Shown here: positions 1 through 9,786 of the stretch, piece after piece | Numbering within the stretch: the stretch's first letter is position 1 | Layout: the number at the start of each line of letters is the position of its first letter | Assembly: GCA_039818165.1 (NCBI GenBank) | Contig: JBCBUL010000007.1 | Span: 34,732 to 98,731 of the forward strand | From: UBA5336 sp039818165 | GTDB taxonomy: Bacteria; Pseudomonadota; Alphaproteobacteria; Caulobacterales; Hyphomonadaceae | DNA length: 64,000 nt | Direction of reading: 5' to 3' | Made by a program: the position numbers and the translations under genes | The notes under the pieces: generated by a model | Told to the model about the DNA's origin: nothing | Seen by the model: the letters and a program-made list of their open reading frames with translations, nothing else | Database searches by the model: none

Positions 1-984
1 TGGAGACGATTTTGCCGGGGTGCAGGTTCTTCTTGGTCCAGCTCATTTCAGAAACGTGGATCAGGCCTTCAACACCATCTTCCAGTTCAACAAACGCACC
101 ATAGTCGGTGATGTTGGTGATCTGGCCGGACATACGCATACCGATTGGGTACTTCGCTTCGATCCCATCCCATGGATCAGACCCAAGCTGCTTCATGCCA
201 AGCGAAATGCGCTGGGTATCCTGGTTGATGCGGATGATCTGGACCTTCACCGTGTCGCCCACATTGACGACCTGGCTTGGGTGGTTGATCCGCTTCCAGC
301 TCATGTCGGTGACGTGGAGCAGGCCATCGATGCCGCCCAGGTCCACGAATGCACCGTAATCGGTGATGTTTTTCACCACACCGTCGCGGACATCGCCTTC
401 AGCCATATCGGCAACGATCTCAGCACGCTGTTCGGCACGGCTTTCTTCGAGGATGGCCCGGCGAGAGACGACCACATTGCCCCGCGGGCGATCCATTTTG
501 AGGATCTGGAACGGCTGCGTTTCGCCCATGAGGGGACCAATGTCGCGCACCGGGCGAATATCGACCTGCGAACCGGGAAGGAAGGCGTTGACACCGCCAA
601 GGTCGACCGTGAAGCCGCCTTTAACGCGGCCGACAATCGCACCATTGACCGGCTCTTCTTTGTTGAACGCATCCTCCAGACGGATCCAGCTCTCTTCGCG
701 GCGCGCCTTCTCGCGTGAGAGAACGGCGTCACCGAGTGCGTTCTCGATGCGCTCCAGGAACACTTCCACAATCTTGCCGGGCTCAGGCTCGTTCTTGTCC
801 TGATAGAATTCCTTGAGCGGCACGCGGCCTTCGGTTTTCAGGCCGACATCGACGATAACGGCGTCATTTTCCACGGCGAGGACCGTGGCAGGCACCACAT
901 TGCCTTCCGTCATGGCGGAGGCTGCGGCGGAATCTTCGAACATGGCCGCGAAGTCGTCGGTGGAGGGGTTCATGGTTTCGGTCA
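1..984 (-). CDS. rpsA: 30S ribosomal protein S1, 3' end cut by window edge
   Basis: Ribosomal protein S1 binds mRNA on the 30S subunit and helps translation initiation. The visible 328 codons show consecutive S1 (OB-fold) domains: a first near residues 20-55, a second with GAIVGRVKGGFTVDLGG, a third with NITDYGAFVDLGG followed by GLLHVTDMSW, and the start of a fourth with NITDYGAFVELEDG and GLIHVSEMSW. The gene runs leftwards off the window, so the remaining S1 domains are not seen. The start is placed at ATG 984 (MTETMNPSTDDF); an in-frame ATG at 973 is the alternative, and neither has a clear Shine-Dalgarno. cmk lies 154 bp upstream in the same direction, the usual cmk-rpsA order. Confidence 0.96.
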
Positions 985-1138
985 TTGAGGGGGTCTTTGG
1001 GGTTCAGGGTTTGGCCAAGCCGCCCGTGCGCTGCGCGAGAAAACGCAAAACGCCCGAACGCCAGTGGCGCTGGGTTAGGGGTTCAAAAGGCCTCGCGTGG
1101 TGCCGCTTTTTGGTTTTCGCACACAGGCCAGACTTGCC

Positions 1139-1789
1139 CTAGGCGCGAGAAGCGGCGGAATTCTCTTGGGGTACCGTTCGATCAATAATCTCACAGGCCC
1201 GATCCACGGCCGCGTCTATAGACATTTCAGTGGTGTCGATCAAGTGCGCATCGGGGGCGCGCTGCATCGGGGCGTCTGCCCGTCCAGCGTCGCGGGCATC
1301 GCGGATGCGTACCTCATCCATCATCTGGTCGAACGACAGCATCTCGCCCTTGGCCAGCAATTCTGCATGGCGGCGGCGCGCGCGTTCCTCAATGCTGGCG
1401 TCAATCCAGAGTTTCACATCGGCATCGGGACAGATCACGGTGCCGATGTCGCGACCATCCAGGACTGCGCCGCCCGGTTGCGCGGCGAAGTCACGCTGAA
1501 ACGCCAGGAGCGCGGCGCGCACCTCAGGCACGGCTGCGACTTTGCTTGCTGCCTGCCCGGCTTCGGCACTGCGCAGTTCAAGCTCGTCGAAACTATCGGG
1601 ATCAAGGGTTCTGGCGATCAAGGCCAAGACGCGGGCGTCTTCAAAGTCTGCTCCAGCCCGTAATGCCGCAACACCCGTCGCGCGGTAGAGGCGGCCAGTG
1701 TCGAGATGGGCGAGCCCATAAATGGCCCCGATTCGCCGCGCCAAAGTGCCTTTTCCCGAGGCGAGAGTGCCATCAATCGCAATAATCAT
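1139..1789 (-). CDS. cmk: Cytidylate kinase
   Basis: Phosphorylates CMP and dCMP with ATP in cytosolic pyrimidine nucleotide salvage and synthesis. The 216-residue protein opens with the P-loop region MIIAIDGTLASGKGTLARR, where an Asp-Gly-Thr-Leu stretch precedes GKGT, and carries the family's DGRDIGTVICPDADVK segment near residue 125 and an Arg-rich lid (IEERARRRHAE). Length fits Cmk (about 210-225 aa). The reading frame extends 25 codons further upstream, but the P-loop must lie at the N-terminus, so ATG 1789 is chosen. It sits upstream of rpsA in the same orientation, a conserved pairing. Confidence 0.95.
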   Translation of the reverse strand: MIIAIDGTLASGKGTLARRIGAIYGLAHLDTGRLYRATGVAALRAGADFEDARVLALIARTLDPDSFDELELRSAEAGQAASKVAAVPEVRAALLAFQRDFAAQPGGAVLDGRDIGTVICPDADVKLWIDASIEERARRRHAELLAKGEMLSFDQMMDEVRIRDARDAGRADAPMQRAPDAHLIDTTEMSIDAAVDRACEIIDRTVPQENSAASRA

Positions 1790-1838
1790 TCGCCAGAGGT
1801 GGTGCGCCGCCCCACTGCCTGTCAAGCCAAGCCCGACA

Positions 1839-3806
1839 TCAGCGCGCCGGGTGGTGCGCCGCAAGATAGGCGAGGCTTTCCCTCAAAACCGTCGTCCGGG
1901 CAGTTGTCGACGTGAGATAGTGGTCTGATCCCTCTAGTTTCACATATCGAAGGCCGGGGCGGCGTCCCCATGCTTCTTCGAAGTTGCGGGATTGCTGAGG
2001 ACGCACAACCTGATCGTCTGATCCGTGGATCAGCAGCACGGGAGCGCGAAACTCACCCGCACGATCTTCTGGGGTGATGTCTCGCTTGTCAGCCTCGTCA
2101 GAAAACACTCCACCTCCAACATAGCGCACCCAATAGTTATAAATATACGTGTTCCGACCAAACCGGGCCATCTGCTTGTAAACATCTGTTACAGGCGCAA
2201 CCGCAACAACGCACCCAACTTTGTCCGGGGCTCGCAATGCAGTCATAAGGGCCGAATAGCCACCGTAGCTTCCGCCGGCCACACAAACGCCAGCTTCCAT
2301 TGAGACGCCTTCCGATTCCGCCCAGTCGATTGCGTCTACGACGTCATCAACCATAGCTCCGCCAAATTCACCAAATCCCCTATTGCGAAATTCAGCGCCG
2401 TAGCCCGATGACCCCCTGAAATTCGGTTGTATTACCGCGTAACCTTCGGATGCAAATGCTTGCACCCACCAATTGAAATCTGCGGTATCGCGCGCCTCTG
2501 GACCGCCATGAGGCATGACGATTGTAGGAAACGGGCCATCGGCGCGAGTCTTGCCGGGCGGCAGCGTCAAATAAGCCGGAATATCAACACCGTCGCGGGC
2601 GGTATACCGGAACGGCTCAATTCTACCAAGACCCCGTCCCTCTAGTTGCGAGGCTTCATTCCCGACAGGTTGAATCTGCCCAGCCACTAGATCTACAAGG
2701 TAGAACTCAGCGGGCGCTCCTGGCGAGACCGCTCGGAATGTGAACCTATCTCCGGCCCTATCCAACGATACGAGCGTAATGGTTCGACCCGGCAGACTAT
2801 CACCCAACATGGTTTGGAGTTCGGCGATGGTGGGCTCAAAAAACACCTCCTCGCGAAGGTGTCCGATCGCGTGGTAACCAAGGATCGTATCGTCGTAGGG
2901 AGAGACTATGAGACCTTTCTCGCCAATAGAGGTATCACCTATACTGAGAGGGGTGAGTGATCCGGTCTCCAGATCCAATTCATGATAGCCTTGGAAGTCT
3001 TCAAAATCCGCGTCCACGATCAAAGCAGTTCGCACAACGTTGAAGCCACGTACGCGAAGGGGCGGACGATCAGTGTTTGTTCGTTCGAAAAGAGTCCGGC
3101 GATTGCGATCGTCACCAATTTCTATCGAGAACTCTCCACGTGTATCGTTGAACACAACGCGCCCACTTACTTTGCAAGCCGGATCTAGAATGTAGGTCCA
3201 AACCGACGCTCGATCAGACTCGCGCACCTGCATACGACCGGTATCGAGATCCACTTCATAGAGCACATTGAACACCCCGCCGCGCGTTGTCCCCAAGAGG
3301 CTGCCTGTCTTTGGTGCCTCGTCGAGACGCACGCTCAATTCCATCAGGACGTGCTGCGGATCGGCATCGCAAACCGATTTCACATCTGTCAGGTGGTCAT
3401 AGTTCGAGGCTTGGCGCATCAGCATAACGGACCGGTCCCGCTCAAGGCTGTAGGAGAGGGCCCGGCGGACCTCCACTTCAACGATACCGTTGCTCGTGTT
3501 CACTCTGTCAAAGTAGGAAATGTTGGAAACGACATGGTTGTCACTGGCCCAATAGAAATTCAATAAACGCTGATCGTCGGTGGGTTCGATAAGCTTGGGC
3601 CGTACCTCGCTATTTCCCGTCTCATAAACACAAACCGCCATGCGCCCATTCGGGCTACATCCGAGCGCAAGATGGGCCCCATCCGGCGAGATTTGCGCGT
3701 CCCAAGTGGCATCAGCCTGGCCAAAAAGGGCCGCAGTATCGGCCGATGCCGTTGCTGAACTTCCCAAGACTAAACTGAAAGTGAAGACTGAAAACCAATT
3801 GCGCAT
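1839..3806 (-). CDS. Secreted S9-family prolyl oligopeptidase-like peptidase
   Basis: Serine peptidase of the prolyl oligopeptidase (S9) family, expected to cleave short peptides in the periplasm or outside. The start at ATG 3806 gives a typical signal peptide (MRNWFSVFTFSLVLGSSATA, then SAD). The first two thirds resemble a beta-propeller (WD40-like) region; the C-terminal third is an alpha/beta hydrolase with the nucleophile motif GGSYGGYSALM, an acid loop HGSDDQVV and a His in GSDHYL. At 655 residues it fits dipeptidyl/acylaminoacyl-peptidase-like members. An upstream in-frame ATG at 3839 would spoil the signal peptide. Base composition is noticeably less GC-rich than in neighbouring cmk or clpB. 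Substrate is unknown. Confidence 0.9.
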   Translation of the reverse strand: MRNWFSVFTFSLVLGSSATASADTAALFGQADATWDAQISPDGAHLALGCSPNGRMAVCVYETGNSEVRPKLIEPTDDQRLLNFYWASDNHVVSNISYFDRVNTSNGIVEVEVRRALSYSLERDRSVMLMRQASNYDHLTDVKSVCDADPQHVLMELSVRLDEAPKTGSLLGTTRGGVFNVLYEVDLDTGRMQVRESDRASVWTYILDPACKVSGRVVFNDTRGEFSIEIGDDRNRRTLFERTNTDRPPLRVRGFNVVRTALIVDADFEDFQGYHELDLETGSLTPLSIGDTSIGEKGLIVSPYDDTILGYHAIGHLREEVFFEPTIAELQTMLGDSLPGRTITLVSLDRAGDRFTFRAVSPGAPAEFYLVDLVAGQIQPVGNEASQLEGRGLGRIEPFRYTARDGVDIPAYLTLPPGKTRADGPFPTIVMPHGGPEARDTADFNWWVQAFASEGYAVIQPNFRGSSGYGAEFRNRGFGEFGGAMVDDVVDAIDWAESEGVSMEAGVCVAGGSYGGYSALMTALRAPDKVGCVVAVAPVTDVYKQMARFGRNTYIYNYWVRYVGGGVFSDEADKRDITPEDRAGEFRAPVLLIHGSDDQVVRPQQSRNFEEAWGRRPGLRYVKLEGSDHYLTSTTARTTVLRESLAYLAAHHPAR

Positions 3807-3882
3807 GTCGCTATCCCCGCCGATCCCGCATTGCTGCAAGACAAGCAGAGAGTGAGCGACCGATCAACTGGGCCGTTTCACA

Positions 3883-3918
3883 TAAAAAACCCGGCGCACC
3901 CTACTCGGCCGCCGGGCT
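3883..3918 (-). terminator. Rho-independent terminator after the UrcA-like gene
   Basis: On the minus strand a 7-bp stem CCCGGCG / CGCCGGG (arms 3890-3896 and 3910-3916) is followed by six Ts (plus-strand A run 3884-3889). It lies about 35 bp past the stop of the 3952-4269 gene and upstream of the S9 peptidase, so it separates these two transcripts. Confidence 0.75.
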
Positions 3919-3951
3919 TTGGTTCTCAGGATTGGAGTGTTCGTCTGAACC

Positions 3952-4269
3952 CTACGATCCGAACTTGTCGGTTTCCAGAGCGACAAAGGTCTGAGCAAGG
4001 GTTTCGCTACCGATTTCGGACACGGCGCTTTCGACGAGGCTGGCGATGCAGACTTCGTCATAGGAGAAGCCAGCAGACGTCATGGACAAAGTCCGGCAAT
4101 GACGGCGGGCTTGGCGCTCAAACGAGGAAAGTGTTTCGAGCGCACCTTCTTCAGTCGCAAGCAAAGCAGGCTCGTAGGTGAGCTCTGCGGTGACAGTGAC
4201 CACATCATCTGCATGGGCAAGACCAGCGACAGCAGCGGCGGCGGCAAGTGCGAGTGTGTTGCGGAACAT
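3952..4269 (-). CDS. Small secreted UrcA-like protein
   Basis: 105-residue protein with a signal peptide (MFRNTLALAAAAAVAGLAHA, then DD). The mature part has a pattern like the alphaproteobacterial UrcA family: a beta segment (VVTVTAELTYEP), a helical stretch with EGALETLSSFERQARRHC, a second Cys (YDEVC) and a helix (IASLVESAVSEIG), so two Cys could form a disulphide. UrcA proteins have no defined biochemical role. A good Shine-Dalgarno (AAAGGGGA) precedes ATG 4269, and a terminator follows. The family assignment rests on this pattern only and is tentative; secretion is the firmer statement. Confidence 0.7.
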   Translation of the reverse strand: MFRNTLALAAAAAVAGLAHADDVVTVTAELTYEPALLATEEGALETLSSFERQARRHCRTLSMTSAGFSYDEVCIASLVESAVSEIGSETLAQTFVALETDKFGS

Positions 4270-4660
4270 GGTTGTCCCCTTTCATGCTGCGCTGCGAGAC
4301 CAGAGTGGGAGGAACTCTTTTAGTTTCGCAGCTGCAGCAGAATTGAGCGAACGCAGCATAGCGGGTAGTGCTGCGCACGCAGATCAGCTATGCACATTTA
4401 GGGAGATTGTGCAGTTCATCATATTATCTTCAATTTTTTCAATGCCCTTAGACTGAACCATCAAAAAATTATTCAATGTTCATGTATGTGCGGTCGCAAC
4501 AGATTTCGCAATTCTGTCGCACTGCTGGGCTCGAAATCACCACTCGATCGCTAGTCAGGTAGGGTCTAAAAACCGCAAATCGCATGCAAAGGGTCGTTGC
4601 AAAACGCCCCTGCGGTCGGCCGCCGACCCGACTTTGTGGGCCGGCAACAGACCTCAAAGC
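4270..4660. other. 391-bp intergenic region, clpB end to UrcA-like start
   Basis: No credible gene. The part next to the UrcA-like gene is its presumed promoter region, with an AT-rich core near 4420-4480. Three short inverted repeats are visible: TGCACA/TGTGCA at 4390-4412, an 8-bp stem with one wobble at 4496-4520, and a perfect 7-1-7 repeat GGTCGGC/GCCGACC at 4614-4628, about 32 bp past the clpB stop. The last may stabilise the clpB mRNA 3' end, but no T tract follows directly. Confidence 0.5.
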
Positions 4661-7279
4661 CTAGTTTAACGCCGCAGCGCCTTTGGCAAAATCGTTCGGG
4701 ACACCATTGATGGCGAGTTGCCCGCCTTCAACATCGACCTGAATAACCTCGCCATCCTTAATCCGCCCTTCGAGAATGAGACGGGCAAGCGGGTCCTGCA
4801 GCTCCTTTTGAATCACGCGTTTCAAGGGCCGCGCGCCATAGACGGGGTCGTATCCGCGTTCCGCCAGCCATGTTCGCGCCGCATCCGTCAGGTCGACGGT
4901 AAGTTTCCTTTCGGCCAATAGGCGGCCAAGGCGGCCCATCTGAATATCGACGATATGATCGATCTCACCGCGGCCGAGCCGCTTGAAGAATACAGTTTCG
5001 TCGATGCGATTGATAAACTCCGGGCGGAAGTGGCCGCGGATCGCGTCCATCACCTGCGCGCGCACCCCTTCACTCAGGTCGCCCTCTTCACCGGTCGCCA
5101 GGGCGTCGGAGCCAAGGTTCGACGTCATGATGATCAGTGTATTCTTGAAGTCGACTGTGCGACCCTGGCCATCGGTAAGGCGGCCATCATCGAGCACTTG
5201 AAGCAGCGTATTGAAAAGGTCCGGATGGGCCTTCTCGACTTCGTCGAACAGCACGACCTGATAGGGCCTGCGCCGCACGCTTTCCGTCAGCACGCCGCCC
5301 TCGTCATATCCGACATAGCCGGGAGGCGCCCCGATCAGACGGGCGACCGAGTGCTTTTCCTGGAACTCGGACATGTCCAGACGCAGGACGGCTGTATCAT
5401 CGTCGAACAGGAATTCAGCCAACGCCTTGGTCAGTTCGGTTTTACCGACACCGGTTGGCCCGACAAAAAGAAACGAGCCAATCGGCCGGTTTGGGTCCTG
5501 CAAGCCAGCCCGGGCCCGGCGTACGGCATTTGAGACCGCCGAGAGCGCCTCTTCCTGCCCCACAACCCGGCCACGCAGCGCATCTTCCATGCGCAATAGC
5601 TTCTCTCGCTCGCCCTCCATCATCTTGTCGACGGGAATCCCCGTCCATTTGGAGACGACGGCAGCCACATGTTCAGGTCGAACCACTTCGGACACCAGCC
5701 CTCCATCGTCGCCATCACCGGCGCCCTCAGCCTCACGGATCTGCTTTTCCAGAGCGGGGATGGTTGCGTATTTCAGCTCGGACGCCTTGGCGAGATCTCC
5801 GGTGCGCTGGGCTTCAGCGAGTTCGGTTTCAGCCCGTGCAAGGGCATCCTTCGCGCTGGCCGCGCCTTTAAGCTTCTGTTTCTCAGCCGCCCAGGCCGTT
5901 GTCAGCTCGTCAGACTGGGTCTGCAATTCAGAGATTTCGCCTTCCAGAGACGCTAATCGCTCACGGGACGCGTCATCCTTCTCTTTCTTAAGCGCTTCAG
6001 CCTCGATCTTGAGCTGCAGCAAACGCCGGTCAATCTCATCCAGTTCTTCCGGTTTGGAATCCACTTGCATGCGCAGGCGGGAGGCGGCCTCATCCATGAG
6101 GTCAATCGCTTTGTCCGGCAAAAACCGGTCTGTGATATAGCGGTTGGAGAGGGTCGCGGCAGACACAATCGCACTGTCAGCAACGCGAACGCCATGGTGG
6201 GCCTCATAGCGCCCTTTCAGTCCGCGCAGGATCGAGATGGTGTCCTCGACCGTCGGCTCGTCAATAAACACCGGCAGGAATCGCCGGGCCAGGGCCGGGT
6301 CGCCCTCTACATATTTCCGGTACTCATCCAGAGTGGTGGCGCCGACGCAGTGAAGCTCGCCGCGCGCAAGGGCAGGCTTGAGCAGATTGGACGCATCCAT
6401 GGCGCCATCGGTTTTACCGGCGCCGACAAGCGTATGCATCTCGTCGATAAAAAGGACGATATCGCCCTCTGCCTGCTGCACTTCGTTGAGCACCGCCTTG
6501 AGACGCTCTTCGAATTCGCCGCGGAATTTTGCCCCGGCGATCAATGCCCCCATGTCTAGCGCCATGAGCCGCTTGCCTTTCAGGCTTTCGGGAACATCGC
6601 CATCGACCACACGCAAGGCGAGGCCTTCCACGATGGCGGTCTTGCCCACGCCGGGTTCGCCGATCAGTACGGGATTGTTCTTCGTGCGCCGAGCGAGCAC
6701 CTGTATGGCGCGGCGGATTTCTTCATCGCGCCCGATGACGGGGTCGAGTTTGCCATCGCGTGCGTCCTGGGTCAGGTCCCGGGCATACTTCTTAAGCGCC
6801 TCATACCCCTCTTCCGCGGTTGCGCTGTCAGCAGTGCGGCCTTGGCGCAATTGCGTGATCGCTGCTTCGAGCGCCTTGGGCGTAACGCCCGCATCCCGCA
6901 ACACCGTCGCTGATGGCGTCCCGGACTGGCTAGCGAGCGCCAAGAGCAACCGCTCGACGGTGACAAAGCTATCGCCGGCTTTCTTCGCCGCGTCTTCGGC
7001 GCTGGCAAACAGCTGGGCGCCTTTCTGATCAAGGCGGAGCTGGCCATCTCCCCCACTCACTTGGGGAACTTTTCCAAGGGCCGCATCGATGCCTTGCGCG
7101 ACCAATTCAGGTCGACCGCCGGCGGCGCGGATCAGGTTTGTCGCCAGCTGGTCGCGGTCGTCCAGCATGGCCTTCAGGACGTGTTCCGGTGAAAATGTCT
7201 GGTGACCGGCTGCGAGAGCTGCGGTTTGGGCACTTTGCAAAATCGCTCGCGCGCGTTCGGTGTAGGTCTCTGTGTTCAT
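4661..7279 (-). CDS. clpB: ATP-dependent disaggregase ClpB
   Basis: Hexameric AAA+ chaperone that, with DnaK, pulls proteins out of aggregates after heat stress. The 872 residues match full-length ClpB: an N-terminal Clp repeat domain (about 1-145), NBD1 with Walker A GEPGVGKT (about 207-214) and Walker B FIDEMHTL, a long coiled-coil middle domain (about 400-525, Glu/Lys-rich), NBD2 with GPTGVGKTELTKAL and a second Walker B (VVLFDEVEKAHPD), and the sensor/C-terminal region ending in ARPLKRVIQKELQDPLARL. The middle domain separates it from ClpA. A strong Shine-Dalgarno (GGAAGGGGA) precedes ATG 7279. No confident heat-shock sigma site was found upstream. Confidence 0.97.
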   Translation of the reverse strand: MNTETYTERARAILQSAQTAALAAGHQTFSPEHVLKAMLDDRDQLATNLIRAAGGRPELVAQGIDAALGKVPQVSGGDGQLRLDQKGAQLFASAEDAAKKAGDSFVTVERLLLALASQSGTPSATVLRDAGVTPKALEAAITQLRQGRTADSATAEEGYEALKKYARDLTQDARDGKLDPVIGRDEEIRRAIQVLARRTKNNPVLIGEPGVGKTAIVEGLALRVVDGDVPESLKGKRLMALDMGALIAGAKFRGEFEERLKAVLNEVQQAEGDIVLFIDEMHTLVGAGKTDGAMDASNLLKPALARGELHCVGATTLDEYRKYVEGDPALARRFLPVFIDEPTVEDTISILRGLKGRYEAHHGVRVADSAIVSAATLSNRYITDRFLPDKAIDLMDEAASRLRMQVDSKPEELDEIDRRLLQLKIEAEALKKEKDDASRERLASLEGEISELQTQSDELTTAWAAEKQKLKGAASAKDALARAETELAEAQRTGDLAKASELKYATIPALEKQIREAEGAGDGDDGGLVSEVVRPEHVAAVVSKWTGIPVDKMMEGEREKLLRMEDALRGRVVGQEEALSAVSNAVRRARAGLQDPNRPIGSFLFVGPTGVGKTELTKALAEFLFDDDTAVLRLDMSEFQEKHSVARLIGAPPGYVGYDEGGVLTESVRRRPYQVVLFDEVEKAHPDLFNTLLQVLDDGRLTDGQGRTVDFKNTLIIMTSNLGSDALATGEEGDLSEGVRAQVMDAIRGHFRPEFINRIDETVFFKRLGRGEIDHIVDIQMGRLGRLLAERKLTVDLTDAARTWLAERGYDPVYGARPLKRVIQKELQDPLARLILEGRIKDGEVIQVDVEGGQLAINGVPNDFAKGAAALN

Positions 7280-7549
7280 GCATATCCCCTTCCAAAGGCA
7301 GATGCTTGGCCCCGGCAGAAAACCCTCCTGCCCGGCGCTATAGGTTTCAGTCTAGCATCCCGCTCAGCAGCAATGCCTTCGTTCGGAGAGGTGGGAATGA
7401 CGGATGCCCCTCGCAAGTCCGTAATATGCCCTAGAAAGGAAGGTCACTCGCCCAATTGGGGAAACTTCGCGTTAACCTTCTGTTTACGATAAATTTCTTG
7501 CAAAAGAACAAATGATGAATACAAAGAAGTTAAGGAACGGAGAGAGAAC

Positions 7550-7906
7550 ATGCAGCGACCCGTCAGCTTCCGGGGACATTCGGGACAGACCTATGTTTTC
7601 ACAGCGGCAGACCCCGCCGGAGATTGGGTGATGACACCCGGCATCGCGATTTTTGCCGCACCGAATGGGTACACTTGGCGGGTCATTCGCCTTACGGCGC
7701 TGCGCGGACGAGAAGATGATGTCCAGCCTATCTGGGCTCAGCACGATGCCGCTCGCTACGGTGGGGACACGGTCCTGGTTCTGGTCGAGCCGGACCCGGC
7801 CGTCCGCGATCAGATTCTTGCCGACCTGGACGCCGGGCTGAGCCCGCTCTGGCCAACGCCACTGGCTGCGAACACAAACAGCCAGGAGGTTCCCCTGGCT
7901 GCCTGA
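7550..7906 (+). CDS. Hypothetical protein (118 aa)
   Basis: Not recognised. 118 residues, no signal peptide, no membrane segment and no Cys. The N-terminal half is beta-rich and aromatic (SFRGHSGQTYVFTAADP, GIAIFAAPNGYTWRVIRL); the C-terminal part looks helical (DPAVRDQILADLDAG) and ends in a disordered tail. It reads like a small cytosolic beta-fold protein. A clear Shine-Dalgarno (GGAACGGAGAG) precedes ATG 7550. The gene is divergent from clpB across a 270-bp gap and convergent with the VWA lipoprotein, whose stop is 43 bp away. Codon use is ordinary for the window, which supports a real gene. Confidence 0.75.
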   Translation: MQRPVSFRGHSGQTYVFTAADPAGDWVMTPGIAIFAAPNGYTWRVIRLTALRGREDDVQPIWAQHDAARYGGDTVLVLVEPDPAVRDQILADLDAGLSPLWPTPLAANTNSQEVPLAA

Positions 7907-7949
7907 TCAGATGTGCGCATTAGCACGGGTCAGAGACGGCTTTCAGTCT

Positions 7950-9680
7950 CTAGAATGGAGCGGCGTCTCCGTCTCTCTTAAGACGGGCCTGGGCCGCCGC
8001 CGTGTTGGCCAGTCGCGCGAGACTTATGAATTCTGCGCGATATCCGAAGCTGTCTTCGCCTTTCGCAGACTGGGCGAGCGCGATGACATCGTCAAAATCG
8101 TAGTCCGCAGCCGTGTAAGGGTCTCCGCGGAGCAACTGGCCATATCCGGCAACCGCCGTGGCAAAGCGCGCCCATTGGGGGCTTTCATCGATGTTGCCGC
8201 GCATATCATCCAGCGTGATCGGACGCGTTGACAGGGTCGAAGTGTCTTCACCCGGCAGTTTCTGGCGCAGCTTCAGAAAGGCGAGTTCATTCGAACGTGC
8301 CTCAAGAGGTTCGCTGGGCTGGTAGCGGCTCTCATCGATCATTCGCGCATCCGAGCCGACCTGCACAATCTCATAGATTGCGGTCACCGAGGTTCCTGCA
8401 CCGATGTCGCCCGCGTCGACGGCATCATTGTTGAAATCCTCGCGGTTCAGCATCCGGGTTTCATAGCCGATCAGGCGATACTCGGCGACGCGGGCCGGAT
8501 TGAACTCAACCTGGATTTTAACATCATCCGCGATGGGAAAGAGATTGCCGGTTAGATCGTCGTTGAGGACTTTTCGAGCCTCGTTCAGCGTATCCACATA
8601 GCTGGCCATTCCATTGCCGGTCTGGGCAATTTTCTGCATCAGGGCATCATTGTAGTTGCCCTGACCGAAGCCAAGCACAGACAGATACAGTCCAGTGTCG
8701 CGCTTGCGGGAGACGAAGTCTTCCAGCTGCTCTGGATTGTTGATGCCGACATTGAAATCGCCATCGGTGAGTAGCATGACCCGATTGACCCCCTCAGCAT
8801 TGAAATTGCGCTCAGCCAGGCTGTAGGCGAGGCGAAGTCCCTCGCCGCCGGCCGTGGATCCGCCAGCATTGAGGTTCTCAAATGCGGCGAGGATTTTGCC
8901 TTTGTTGGCCTCTGTCGCCTGCGTTGGCGCGAGCACTTCCCCTGCCGCGCCAGCATAGACGGCGATCGAAACCGTATCGTCATCACCCATCTCGTCGATC
9001 AGCACTGCCAGTGCCTTCTTGGCCAACGGCAACTTGTTCGCCTCACCCATGGACCCCGACACATCGATCAAAAGCGTGAGATTGAGGGGCGGGCGGTCTT
9101 CCGGCTCGATATCGAAACCTTGGATACCGATCTGAATAAGATCGCGGCCCTCCGACCAAGGGCTGGGCGCGACATTGACATTGGTTGAAAATGGCGAGCC
9201 CGACCCGTCCGGCACGGGATAGGTGTAGTCGAAGTAGTTGATCATCTCTTCGATGCGCACAGCGTCTTTCGGGGGCAGAACCCCATCATTGAGATAACGG
9301 CGCGCAACGGCATAGCTGGCCGTGTCCACATCGATTGAAAACGTGCTGACGGGCTCTTCGGAAACGAGTTTTACCGGATTGATTTCGACATCCTCAAACC
9401 GGTCGCGATCTACATCACCTGGCACGGGCTGGGGTAGCACTTGAGGCGGGGCCATGCCCGCAGTCGGCGCTGATCGGCTGAACATGTCTGCCATCGCACC
9501 TGATTCCATGACGGCTTGGGGCGAGGGAGGTGGTGGAGGGGGAGGTGGCGGCGCAGGCGGCGCTACGGCATCCGTAACTTCGCCAGGTTCGCCCTCATAA
9601 ACTTCACCAGGGTCTTCACAGGCGCTGAGTACAGCAAGGCTGGCGGCGCCCGCCAAAAGGATGGCAATTCTCTTCGTCAT
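7950..9680 (-). CDS. VWA-domain lipoprotein (YfbK-like, DUF3520 C-terminus)
   Basis: Predicted lipoprotein: signal sequence ending LAVLSAC with Cys near residue 20. Next comes an acidic/Pro segment containing a run of nine prolines, then a segment like the VWA N-terminal region (STFSIDVDTASYAVARRYL, MINYFDYTYP). A von Willebrand factor A domain follows with the metal-binding DVSGSM, and then the C-terminal region typical of YfbK-like proteins (NPARVAEYRLIGYETRML). VWA domains mediate Mg2+-dependent protein contacts; the partner is unknown. 576 aa is a usual length. It is followed upstream on the same strand by the DUF885 gene, but the 106-bp gap does not prove an operon. Confidence 0.9.
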   Translation of the reverse strand: MTKRIAILLAGAASLAVLSACEDPGEVYEGEPGEVTDAVAPPAPPPPPPPPPSPQAVMESGAMADMFSRSAPTAGMAPPQVLPQPVPGDVDRDRFEDVEINPVKLVSEEPVSTFSIDVDTASYAVARRYLNDGVLPPKDAVRIEEMINYFDYTYPVPDGSGSPFSTNVNVAPSPWSEGRDLIQIGIQGFDIEPEDRPPLNLTLLIDVSGSMGEANKLPLAKKALAVLIDEMGDDDTVSIAVYAGAAGEVLAPTQATEANKGKILAAFENLNAGGSTAGGEGLRLAYSLAERNFNAEGVNRVMLLTDGDFNVGINNPEQLEDFVSRKRDTGLYLSVLGFGQGNYNDALMQKIAQTGNGMASYVDTLNEARKVLNDDLTGNLFPIADDVKIQVEFNPARVAEYRLIGYETRMLNREDFNNDAVDAGDIGAGTSVTAIYEIVQVGSDARMIDESRYQPSEPLEARSNELAFLKLRQKLPGEDTSTLSTRPITLDDMRGNIDESPQWARFATAVAGYGQLLRGDPYTAADYDFDDVIALAQSAKGEDSFGYRAEFISLARLANTAAAQARLKRDGDAAPF

Positions 9681-9786
9681 GGTCTTCCCGATTCACAATT
9701 TTGCGTGCCCCTAAAAGCCTCTCCATTCTGTCATCTTTGCGGCGGAGGAAGGCCCTTCTATGGGCATACTGGAGCGGGTCCACGCG

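Noticed and set aside
5373..6140. Long plus-strand frames opposite clpB, also opposite infB (20212-21552, 21161-22354) and ffh (33137-34102)
   Set aside because: Low-complexity Ser/Arg/Ala translations typical of the antisense of GC-rich codons; no domain is recognisable and the opposite strand encodes well-conserved proteins.
7280..7400. Heat-shock sigma factor site upstream of clpB
   Set aside because: No pair of -35 and -10 elements with acceptable match and spacing was found by eye.
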